Source of the DNA: Chitinophagaceae bacterium
GTDB taxonomy: Bacteria; Bacteroidota; Bacteroidia; Chitinophagales; Chitinophagaceae
Assembly: GCA_024103425.1 (NCBI GenBank)
Contig: JAGFIS010000029.1
Location: 212,511-276,510, forward strand
Reading direction: 5' to 3'
Length of the DNA: 64,000 bases
Shown here: in pieces, positions 1 through 6,902 of the stretch
How positions within the stretch are numbered: the stretch's first letter is position 1
Layout: every line of letters starts with the position of its first letter
Notes under the pieces: model-generated
Databases searched by the model: none
Seen by the model: the letters and a program-made list of their open reading frames with translations, nothing else
Told to the model about the DNA's origin: nothing
Position numbers and translations under genes: made by a program

Positions 1-695
1 GAGACCGCGTATTGGTAACGACCCTGACGAAACGCATGGCAGAAGAGTTAGACAAATACCTACAACGCATTAACATCAAATCGAAATACATCCACAGTGA
101 AGTACATACGCTCGACAGGATTGAAATTCTTCGTCAGTTGCGATTAGGAGAAATAGATGTGCTCGTGGGTGTGAACCTGCTTCGTGAGGGACTGGACATT
201 CCCGAAGTATCACTTGTAGCCATTTTAGATGCAGACAAAGAAGGGTTTTTGAGAAATGAAAGATCACTCACTCAGACCGCCGGACGTGCAGCGCGTAATG
301 CCGACGGGCTTGTGATCTTCTACGCCGATACCATCACTCAAAGTATGCAGAAGACGATTGACGAAACCAATCGCCGTCGCGAAAAACAAATTGAATACAA
401 TAGAAAGCACAATATCATACCCGTTACCATCAAAAAGACGGTGAGCCAGATTATGGGCCAGACTTCCGTACTCGACATCAAAGGATACGATGAAACTGCA
501 CCCAATGCCGTGGATGAAATAGAAACCGCTGCTGCCGAACCTTTGGAATACCATACCAAAGCGCAGCTTGAAAAGGCCATTAAAATCACCAAACAACAAA
601 TGGACAAGGCTGCGAAAGAAATGGATTTCATGGAAGCAGCTCGGCTCAGGGATGAGATGTTCAGGATGCAGAAGGAACTCAAGGAAATGAAGTAA
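1..695 (+). CDS. uvrB: UvrABC system protein B, C-terminal part (truncated by window edge)
   Basis: This is the 3' part of the excinuclease helicase subunit that loads onto damaged DNA with UvrA and recruits UvrC. The reading frame is open from base 3, so the gene begins outside the window. The fragment opens with [15 protein letters not shown], then carries the helicase V/VI region ([14 protein letters not shown], then QTAGRAARN). It ends in the UVR coiled-coil domain that contacts UvrC ([16 protein letters not shown]). The last residues ([10 protein letters not shown]) are followed, just past the stop, by a degraded out-of-frame copy of the same coding sequence. The family identity is certain; only the left boundary is missing. 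Confidence 0.97.
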   Translation, partial: DRVLVTTLTKRMAEELDKYLQRINIKSKYIHSEVHTLDRIEILRQLRLGEIDVLVGVNLLREGLDIPEVSLVAILDADKEGFLRNERSLTQTAGRAARNADGLVIFYADTITQSMQKTIDETNRRREKQIEYNRKHNIIPVTIKKTVSQIMGQTSVLDIKGYDETAPNAVDEIETAAAEPLEYHTKAQLEKAIKITKQQMDKAAKEMDFMEAARLRDEMFRMQKELKEMK

Positions 696-696
696 A

Positions 697-756
697 ATGA
701 AAGCCGTCCACCTGAAGGATGAGATGTCTAGAATGCAGAGAGAGATAAAGCCCTGA
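697..756 (+). pseudogene. Degenerate duplicate of the uvrB 3' end
   Basis: One base after the uvrB stop, a different frame reads HLKDEMSRMQREIK and then a stop. This closely matches the uvrB C-terminal peptide [17 protein letters not shown] similarity covers about 50 bases and substitutions look mostly conservative. It is best read as a relic of a short tandem duplication at the end of uvrB. It is too short, and lacks its own leader, to be called a gene. Confidence 0.5.
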
Positions 757-888
757 AACAGCATGCTTATCATTTGCACCTAATAAATTCTCGCTCTATA
801 AAAATTTTTATCTCTATTGTAATGTCCTGGTTTACAGCCATTTATTTCTAAAACCTTCAAAAGTTTCTTCCTCTTTTTAAAAAATTTA

Positions 889-919
889 TTTGCTCTTTCA
901 ATTTTTCATTCTAATTTTG
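889..919 (+). promoter_or_regulatory. Candidate Bacteroidota-type promoter of the marR efflux operon
   Basis: TTTG at 889-892 and TAATTTTG at 912-919 match the -33 and -7 elements of the Bacteroidota housekeeping sigma factor, with a 19-base spacer. The predicted start of transcription is about 925, which gives a short leader before the ATG at 940. Confidence 0.6.
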
Positions 920-933
920 TTGTCTAAACAACA
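918..933 (+). promoter_or_regulatory. Inverted-repeat operator overlapping the marR promoter
   Basis: TGTTGT-CTAA-ACAACA is a perfect 6-base inverted repeat. It begins inside the -7 box and covers the predicted transcription start. MarR proteins bind short palindromes as dimers and commonly repress their own operon, so this is the likely autoregulatory site. Confidence 0.55.
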
Positions 934-939
934 TTTGTT

Positions 940-1395
940 ATGACAACAAGAATAAAAAATGAAGATACGCTCAACCTGCTGACAGGACGCACACCGCTTA
1001 ATATCAACAGGCTGCTGAGCTACTTCCTGAAGGAGTCAGACATATCCCTCACTAAAGAACAGTGGAGCGTAATGGCCGTACTCTGGAAAAACGATGGTTG
1101 CACCCAGCAGGTAATTGCCGACGCTACCTACAGGGATCGTCCGGGAACTACCCGCTTGCTCGACAATTTAGAAAAGGACGGATTCATAGAGCGCAGAGCG
1201 GATAAAACTGACCGAAGAGCCAATCTCATCTATCTCACCAAAAAAGGAAAATCAGTTGAAAAGAGTGTGGTGGAAGCCCTTGATAAAACTATCAACGTTG
1301 CTACCAAAGGCATCAACGACCAAAAGATTAACCTGCTCAGAGAAATATTTGAACAAATCAATACCAACATTCAAGAAGCCGTAGTAAACAAATGA
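940..1395 (+). CDS. MarR family transcriptional regulator
   Basis: A 151-residue winged-helix regulator that probably controls the efflux operon behind it. The wHTH spans about residues 35-105. The recognition helix lies in GTTRLLDNLEKDGFIERR, and the wing carries the DRR...IYLT pattern typical of MarR. Dimerisation helices flank the domain at both ends. The stop overlaps the start of the next gene (ATGA), so regulator and TolC-like protein should be translationally coupled. A palindrome lies on the promoter directly upstream. The ligand cannot be inferred; MarR regulators beside efflux genes usually sense a toxic small molecule. Confidence 0.9.
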   Translation: MTTRIKNEDTLNLLTGRTPLNINRLLSYFLKESDISLTKEQWSVMAVLWKNDGCTQQVIADATYRDRPGTTRLLDNLEKDGFIERRADKTDRRANLIYLTKKGKSVEKSVVEALDKTINVATKGINDQKINLLREIFEQINTNIQEAVVNK

Positions 1396-2783
1396 AAAAG
1401 ACATTTTCCCTGTTTGTTTTTGTCCAGTTGATTTCCTTCTCATCAGAAGCACAATTGAAATTGCCGGCTACTTTGCAGCAGCCCATTGAACAAGCCATTG
1501 CAAGAAGCAAGGAGATCTCCAATAAAAAGATAGAATTAGAAAAAGCCGAGCTGGAAAGACAATCCGTTAAGGGCATGAGCATTCCCAGACTGAATGCCAC
1601 TGCAGGATACGCTTATTTTGACAATCACGTTACCATAGATCTTCCCGGTTATAAGCTGCCAATTACGGGAGCAGAACTGTTTGAAGGCAAGACCAAAGTA
1701 GATAACAACGGTAACCTGGCCCACGCCGGACTGATTGCAACCGGAGTACTGTACGCAGGGGGCCAGATTCAGAGCGGCGCTAAGGCTCTTCAGGAAAAAG
1801 CTATCGGCGATTCTCTGCTGATCGAAACAGACAAAGACAACATCATTGTAGATGTCATCACGTCTTTCGATAAACTGAGATTCATAGACGCTTCCGAAAA
1901 ACTTGTTGCCGAAAGCGAAACGCGCCTGGCAAAAGAAGAAGAGAGAGTCAATAAGGCTATTGAAAACGGACTCGCGGTTCCATTTGACCGCGACAAGATT
2001 AAACTCGCCAGATTAGAGTTGGAGTCTAAGAAAACTCAGCTGGAAGAGAACAAGGAGTTGCTTTATAAAAAACTCAGTTATCTCACCGGACTCTCCCGCG
2101 AGGAGCTCGAAACCATCGACTACCCTCTTCAGGCAATTGTGTTGCCCGAAAACCTCAGTGCAGACAACAAGCAGGAACTGCAAGCGCTTCAGGCTTACAG
2201 AAAAGCGAGCGAATGGGTCCTTAAGAAAGAGAGGGGCGCACTTCTTCCGCAGGTATTGGCCTTTGGCGGAGTTTCGTACTCATCACTATTCAACGGCCAT
2301 TCGGCTTTTACAATCCCCAACCTGCCTCCGACCATGCAGCAGCCCAACTTAAAACTCAATCAGTTTACCGTAGCTCCTAATTGGATCGCGGGAATCGGTT
2401 TGAAATGGGAACTCTTCGGCGGCAATGAACGCAAACACAAAATCCACGAAGCAGAATTGAGCATTCAACAACTGAACAACAAACTGGAAGACAGCAGGGA
2501 TAAACTCAACCTGCTCCTGTCTCAGAAAATTGCCTCTTACAATACTCAGTGGAAACAGATCTCCCTGGCCGATCAAAAAGAAGTAGTAGCCAAAAACAAC
2601 CTGATACTTTCGAGTAAACAATATCAGCAGGGGCTGATTTCCGTAACACAGAGACTGGAAGCCGAGAACGATTATGTGAAGGCCGGACAGGAAAAAACCC
2701 AGGCACTCACTAACCAGCGCCAAGCTGCTTTGGAAGCTTTCGCCGTAACAGGAAAGCTATCAGACAAAATACAGTATCAATAA
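1392..2783 (+). CDS. TolC family outer membrane efflux protein
   Basis: A 463-residue outer membrane channel subunit for the adaptor and permease encoded downstream. It has a signal peptide (MKKTFSLFVFVQLISFSSEAQ) and long heptad-rich helical segments typical of the TolC periplasmic barrel. The two halves show the usual internal similarity (IELEKAELERQ near the N-terminus, QRLEAENDYVKAGQEK near the C-terminus). The start codon overlaps the marR stop by 4 bases. Substrate is unknown. Confidence 0.88.
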   Translation: MKKTFSLFVFVQLISFSSEAQLKLPATLQQPIEQAIARSKEISNKKIELEKAELERQSVKGMSIPRLNATAGYAYFDNHVTIDLPGYKLPITGAELFEGKTKVDNNGNLAHAGLIATGVLYAGGQIQSGAKALQEKAIGDSLLIETDKDNIIVDVITSFDKLRFIDASEKLVAESETRLAKEEERVNKAIENGLAVPFDRDKIKLARLELESKKTQLEENKELLYKKLSYLTGLSREELETIDYPLQAIVLPENLSADNKQELQALQAYRKASEWVLKKERGALLPQVLAFGGVSYSSLFNGHSAFTIPNLPPTMQQPNLKLNQFTVAPNWIAGIGLKWELFGGNERKHKIHEAELSIQQLNNKLEDSRDKLNLLLSQKIASYNTQWKQISLADQKEVVAKNNLILSSKQYQQGLISVTQRLEAENDYVKAGQEKTQALTNQRQAALEAFAVTGKLSDKIQYQ

Positions 2784-2815
2784 AATTTCTTACGACTCAT
2801 AATACTTTGAATACA

Positions 2816-3769
2816 ATGAAAAAGACAATTCTCATCACGTTAGGTATCGCTCTGCTCACAGGATGCCATCGCAAGGAAGAGGTAAAAACCATCCAGGGAA
2901 AGACAGAAATGGAAGAAATTGCCGTAACCGGAAAGATCGCCGGACGCATCAGCCATATGCTCGTTAAAGAGGGAGACTTCGTTCAAAAAGGAGATACCCT
3001 CGCCATACTCGATATCCCCGAAGTAGATGCCAAAAAATCTCAGGCTGCAGGAGCGATAGAAGCGGCGTCTGCACAGTATCAGATGACCTTAAAAGGCGCT
3101 ACCGATAACCAAATGAAGCAGCTCAGAGCCAAAAAAGCAGCACTTGAAGAGCAATTTGAGTTTGCCCAAAAATCTATCGATCGTCTCAGAAATATGGTGC
3201 AGGATTCCCTGATTCCGCAACAGACTTACGATGAGGCTTATGCGAAGTATCAGGGAGCCAAATCACAGTTAGCCGCTGTGAATGCTGAAATTGCAGACGT
3301 GGAGCACGGCGTACGTGTAGAACAACAACTGATGGCATTAGGCCAGAAGAACCGCGCGATGGGTACCATGCAGGAAGTAAATGTAGCCGAGAATGAAAGA
3401 TACATTCTCGCGCCTGCTGATATGACGATTGAAACCATCACTCTGAAACAGGGCGAACTGGCACTGCCCGGATACACACTCTTCAAAGGTACCTTACCCG
3501 GCAGTACGTATTTCCGCTTCACACTGCCCGAAAATGAGCTGGGCAAGATTAAAAAGGACATGGAAATAAACGTACACCTTGTTTACGACAACAGGGATAT
3601 TGCATGCAAAATCAACCGTGTAAAGCAACTGCCTGCCTACGCCAACATTGCAACTGCTTATCCTGACTATGACATGCAGCAGTCACTCTTTGAAGTACAG
3701 GCAACACCACTGAAAGAAGCGGACGTAAAAGACATTTTCCAAAAGACAACAGTTACCATCAAACTATAA
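2816..3769 (+). CDS. HlyD-family periplasmic adaptor lipoprotein
   Basis: A membrane fusion protein bridging the inner-membrane permease and the TolC-like channel. I place the start at the ATG at 2816 rather than the TTG nine bases earlier, because it begins a clean lipoprotein signal (MKKTILITLGIALLTGC, lipobox LLTGC, Cys17). A half-motif of a lipoyl domain follows (GRISHMLVKEGDFVQKGDTL), then a coiled-coil hairpin at roughly residues 70-165, then the second lipoyl half and a beta-barrel domain. The length (317 residues) is usual for ABC-type adaptors. It lies 32 bases after tolC and 3 bases before the permease. Confidence 0.88.
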   Translation: MKKTILITLGIALLTGCHRKEEVKTIQGKTEMEEIAVTGKIAGRISHMLVKEGDFVQKGDTLAILDIPEVDAKKSQAAGAIEAASAQYQMTLKGATDNQMKQLRAKKAALEEQFEFAQKSIDRLRNMVQDSLIPQQTYDEAYAKYQGAKSQLAAVNAEIADVEHGVRVEQQLMALGQKNRAMGTMQEVNVAENERYILAPADMTIETITLKQGELALPGYTLFKGTLPGSTYFRFTLPENELGKIKKDMEINVHLVYDNRDIACKINRVKQLPAYANIATAYPDYDMQQSLFEVQATPLKEADVKDIFQKTTVTIKL

Positions 3770-3772
3770 AAC

Positions 3773-4936
3773 ATGAAATCATTTTTCAGTTTATTAGGAA
3801 GAGAGTTCCGCCTGTTTTGGGCTAACGGTGTATTACGGCTTTTGTTCATCGGTGCCCCTCTCTTATACGCAGTGCTGATGGGTTATGTGTACCAGAAAGG
3901 AAAGGTAACTGATCTGCCGATAGTAGTTGTCGACGAAGACCACAGCAGTATGAGCGAAAGATTGATTCAAATGTTTCGCGATAATGAAATCTTAGCCGTT
4001 GCAGCCGTAAAACCCAACGATAACAACCTCACTCAAGAAGCCATTCATCTGGATGCTGTCTGTATCGTCATGATTCCGAAAGGATTTGAAAAGGACGTGC
4101 TGACAAGACAGACTCCGGAAATTCTGACGACCGTCAATACCGGGAATGTGCTCACCGCCAACTACGCATCGGGAGCCATTCAATTGGTTTTGGGCACACT
4201 CAAGGCAGGTACACAGATGGAAGCGTTGCGCAAGCAGGGCACTCCCGAAGCAATGGTAGCATCTCTTTACGAACCGTTCAAGACAACCTTCATCAAGAAA
4301 TACAACCGCAGTACCAACTACATGTACTTCCTCTGGCCGGGTGTATTGGCTACAGTATTGCAACAGGTATTGTTACTGGCACTGGCGCTGTCATTTGCCA
4401 GCGAATACGAACAGGGTACCTTTGCCGAACTGACGAGGAAAACCAATGTTTTCTCAATGATTGCAGTAAAAGTAATCCCCTATCTGATTATGAGTTTCGG
4501 CATCTGGGCAATATACTGGGGATTTACTTACTGGTTCAGAATTCCGGTGAATGACAATATCGGCCCTTTGACATTGATTGCGGGTGTATTTGTACTGTCA
4601 GTCAGCTTCATTGGCATTCTTGTTAGTATCCTTATCCCCAATCAGTTAAAAGCTACCGAAGTGTTGATGGTGATTGCAACGCCGAGTTTCATCCTGAGCG
4701 GATTCACCTGGCCGCTGAGCCAGATGCCTGTCTGGGTACAACATATTGCAGCAGGCATACCTCTCACCCATTTCCTGAAAGCTTTCAGGGTGCTATTGGT
4801 AGAACGCGGTAATTTAGCACAAACGCTGCCTTCAGTCATGGCAATGGTGTGGATTGGAGTGGTATGTAGTATAGCATCGGTGATTGTATTGCATTTTAAG
4901 AGGAGGAAAGCGAAGAAAGCGTTTGCCCGCGGTTAG
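3773..4936 (+). CDS. ABC-2 type transporter permease
   Basis: A 387-residue inner-membrane permease of the ABC2_membrane_3 type. It has one N-terminal transmembrane helix (about residues 20-42), a large extracytoplasmic domain, then a C-terminal bundle of about five helices from residue 185 onward. A positively charged tail (KRRKAKKAFARG) ends the protein. It is the last gene of the marR-tolC-hlyD operon. No ATP-binding subunit is fused or adjacent, so the ATPase must be elsewhere or the system works in another way. Confidence 0.85.
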   Translation: MKSFFSLLGREFRLFWANGVLRLLFIGAPLLYAVLMGYVYQKGKVTDLPIVVVDEDHSSMSERLIQMFRDNEILAVAAVKPNDNNLTQEAIHLDAVCIVMIPKGFEKDVLTRQTPEILTTVNTGNVLTANYASGAIQLVLGTLKAGTQMEALRKQGTPEAMVASLYEPFKTTFIKKYNRSTNYMYFLWPGVLATVLQQVLLLALALSFASEYEQGTFAELTRKTNVFSMIAVKVIPYLIMSFGIWAIYWGFTYWFRIPVNDNIGPLTLIAGVFVLSVSFIGILVSILIPNQLKATEVLMVIATPSFILSGFTWPLSQMPVWVQHIAAGIPLTHFLKAFRVLLVERGNLAQTLPSVMAMVWIGVVCSIASVIVLHFKRRKAKKAFARG

Positions 4937-5007
4937 TGTATTTTACCATTCAATTCTTCGTATTCAGACAATCCGTTACAATCAGCTTACTTTAAGGTTT
5001 TACTTGA

Positions 5008-5038
5008 GGGTTGTCAACCTTTGGAAGGTTGACGACCC
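5008..5038 (+). other. Strong intergenic hairpin between the efflux operon and trmD
   Basis: A 14-base stem (GGGTTGTCAACCTT paired with AAGGTTGACGACCC, one G-U pair) closes a 3-base loop. No T-run follows on either strand, so it is not a classical intrinsic terminator. It may stabilise the 3' end of the efflux transcript or be a REP-like palindrome. Confidence 0.6.
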
Positions 5039-5078
5039 TGTTAGAAAAGGTTTCTTATTGACCTGACACACGAGGAGT

Positions 5079-5086
5079 TATCTTTG
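5079..5086 (+). promoter_or_regulatory. -7 box of trmD (near-leaderless)
   Basis: TATCTTTG matches the Bacteroidota -7 consensus exactly, with TTG at 5058-5060 as a -33 candidate (18-base spacing). Only 4 bases separate the box from the trmD ATG, so transcription should start at or next to the start codon. Confidence 0.6.
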
Positions 5087-5090
5087 CTTC

Positions 5091-5765
5091 ATGAAAATCG
5101 ACATCCTATCTGCCGTTCCGCAACTGATGGATAGTTTCTTTAGCCACTCTATTCTGAAAAGAGCACAGGAAAAGGGACTAGTAGAACTGAAGGTACATAA
5201 CATACGTGACTATACGAACTATAAGCACGGCCAGATAGATGATTACCAGTTTGGGGGCGGAGCCGGACTGGTACTGATGATAGAACCGATCGTCAATGCC
5301 ATTGAATCTTTACAAAAAGCCACCATCTACGATGAGATCATATTCATGACTCCTGACGGCGACTTATTCGACCAGAAAACTGCTAACCAACTATCATTAA
5401 AGAAAAACCTGCTGATCATCTGCGGACATTACAAAGGTATCGACCAGCGCATCCGCGACCACTTCGTTACCAAAGAAATTTCCATTGGAGAATACGTTTT
5501 AAGCGGAGGAGAGCTGGGTGCAGCAGTCGTAACAGATGCCGTTTGCCGTCTGCTTCCGGGGGTGTTGAATGATGAAACCTCTGCCCTTTTCGATTCCTTT
5601 CAGGATGGCTTGCTGGCACCACCTGTCTATACGCGCCCGGAAGAATTCAGGGGTTGGAAAGTACCCGACGTACTTCTCAGCGGTAACCATGCCAGGATTG
5701 AAGAGTGGCGCCACGAAATGTCGGTGAAGAGGACGGAAGAGCGCGCTAAGAGTGATGAACGATGA
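5091..5765 (+). CDS. trmD: tRNA (guanine-N1-)-methyltransferase TrmD
   Basis: Methylates G37 next to the anticodon with SAM, which prevents +1 frameshifting. At 224 residues it has the family's usual length. Trefoil-knot SPOUT motifs are present: GGGAG (55-59), CGHYKGIDQR (111-120) and IGEYVLSGGE (132-141), followed by the Asp of VVTDAV (about 149), the expected catalytic base. The N-terminus MKIDILSAVP is native for the family, which fixes the start. The last residues are encoded by DNA that resembles the intergenic repeat that follows, so the tail may have been extended by that repeat. Confidence 0.97.
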   Translation: MKIDILSAVPQLMDSFFSHSILKRAQEKGLVELKVHNIRDYTNYKHGQIDDYQFGGGAGLVLMIEPIVNAIESLQKATIYDEIIFMTPDGDLFDQKTANQLSLKKNLLIICGHYKGIDQRIRDHFVTKEISIGEYVLSGGELGAAVVTDAVCRLLPGVLNDETSALFDSFQDGLLAPPVYTRPEEFRGWKVPDVLLSGNHARIEEWRHEMSVKRTEERAKSDER

Positions 5766-5987
5766 GTGGTTAGTGATAAGCCGGAGGAACTGCTTATTTG
5801 TTTAGAGGTTTAGTTGTTTCGTTTTTTTCAGCGAATTTCAAACCGAAAACTTGCAAAAAGCGAAAAATGCGACTTCACAAATAACACCTTAAGATAAGAT
5901 ATACAGCATCACTCGCCGAAGGCGAATAATCTTGAATCTTAAAGTTAAAACCTTCAATGGGTAGAACCACAAACTCCGAACCCCGAA
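5766..5987. repeat. Intergenic mosaic repeat, copy A
   Basis: This gap between the convergent trmD and LEA-like genes holds modules that recur elsewhere. TTAGTGATAAG (5770-5780) is identical to 33170-33180. A CACAAATAAC module (about 5876-5885) is shared with the other two copies. The 23-mer at 5911-5933, containing the mini-hairpin TCGCCGAAGGCGA, is identical to 6773-6795. A closing ACTCCGAACCCCGAAC-type tract follows. Confidence 0.65.
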
Positions 5988-6326
5988 CTATTTCTTACTG
6001 TCGTCAGTCAAGTTTTTGATTTTTTCACCGGCCTGATCTTTTAAATCAGACAGTTTATCCTTTGCTTGATCAAACTTGTCAGATGCCTTACCGGCTAACT
6101 CACCAGCCTTATCTTTTGTTGTATCCCACGCTTTCTCCGCCCTATCCTCTAAAGCGTCTAATTTATCCTCTACCTTATCTTTCCATTCTTCGGCCTTATC
6201 TTCCAAATCATCTAATTTGTCTTCAATCTTATCTTTCAAATCTCCTGCTTTATCCTTGGCAGATTTCCAGGCTTCGCCTGCTTTTTCTTTTGCTTTATCC
6301 CAAAAGCTCTTTTCTTCGTTTGACAT
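5988..6326 (-). CDS. Small LEA-like/apolipoprotein-like helical repeat protein
   Basis: A 112-residue, highly charged protein with no signal peptide. Almost the whole chain is an amphipathic repeat of roughly 11 residues rich in Lys, Asp, Glu and Ala, for example DLKDKIEDKLDDLEDKAEEW and then WKDKVEDKLDALEDRAEKAW. Such 11-mer repeats occur in group 3 LEA proteins and in membrane-surface helices, and are linked to desiccation or stress protection. Trp residues recur at the hydrophobic face. It stands alone between copies of an intergenic repeat. Function is inferred only from composition; no catalytic domain is visible. Confidence 0.7.
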   Translation of the reverse strand: MSNEEKSFWDKAKEKAGEAWKSAKDKAGDLKDKIEDKLDDLEDKAEEWKDKVEDKLDALEDRAEKAWDTTKDKAGELAGKASDKFDQAKDKLSDLKDQAGEKIKNLTDDSKK

Positions 6327-6420
6327 AAATTTATTTTTGATTTTACATATCCAAAATAATACCTGATTATTTCTGATGCGTGTGTTTAACTATATTTTTA
6401 CTTTACAAAAGTATTCAAAA

Positions 6421-6902
6421 TAGCGTTCCGACTGGTGTTTAATGTTTATAGGTTTAGGTGTTTAGGTTTTTAAAGCGAACCTCAAACTCCGAACTCACCG
6501 AAGACAAAAATTCTTAAACCTTAAATTTTCAATCTTCAATCACTAGAACCCGAACTGTGAACCACGAACTCCAATCTCGCCAAAGGCGAAAAATGTGACT
6601 CCACAAAATAACGCACTTCGGTGATCTGTAGGGCTTCACTTCGGGGTATTTCGGCAGGCTCAATATCCACGTCAGTGAGCCACCGGGTTAACTCGCCAAA
6701 GGCAAAAATCTTAAACTATAAACTTTCAGTCACTAAAACCACAAACTCCGAACAACGAACGACGAACCTCGAACTCGCCGAAGGCGAATAATCTTAAACC
6801 TTAAATTTTCAATCTTCAATCACTAGAACCCCGAACTGGGGACCACGAACTCCAATCTCGCCAAAGGCGAAAACCTAAACTTTAAACTTTAGACACTAAA
6901 CC
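6421..6902. repeat. Intergenic mosaic repeat, copy B (with internal direct repeat)
   Basis: This fills most of the gap between the LEA-like gene and tesB. It opens with GTTTA-rich sequence (TGTTTATAGGTT at 6443-6454, identical to 33151-33162) and closes with the inverted type (CCTAAACTTTAAAC... CACTAAAC). Within it, 6513-6592 and 6793-6873 are near-identical direct repeats (one insertion, two substitutions). Mini-hairpins TCGCC(G/A)AAGGCGA lie at 6577-6589, 6775-6787 and 6858-6870, with a decayed one at 6693-6705. The right end runs into the tesB stop codon. Confidence 0.75.

Noticed and set aside
697..756. Short ORF after uvrB as a separate peptide gene
   Set aside because: It is a frameshifted copy of the uvrB end with no leader or ribosome-binding site of its own.
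6062..6366. Two open frames on the plus strand opposite the LEA-like gene
   Set aside because: They arise from the repetitive coding sequence on the other strand; low complexity, no native-looking start and no homology-like motifs.
6513..6873. Possible CRISPR array
   Set aside because: There are only two long direct repeats 280 bases apart, and the intervening DNA contains the same repeat family; no regular spacers and no cas genes.
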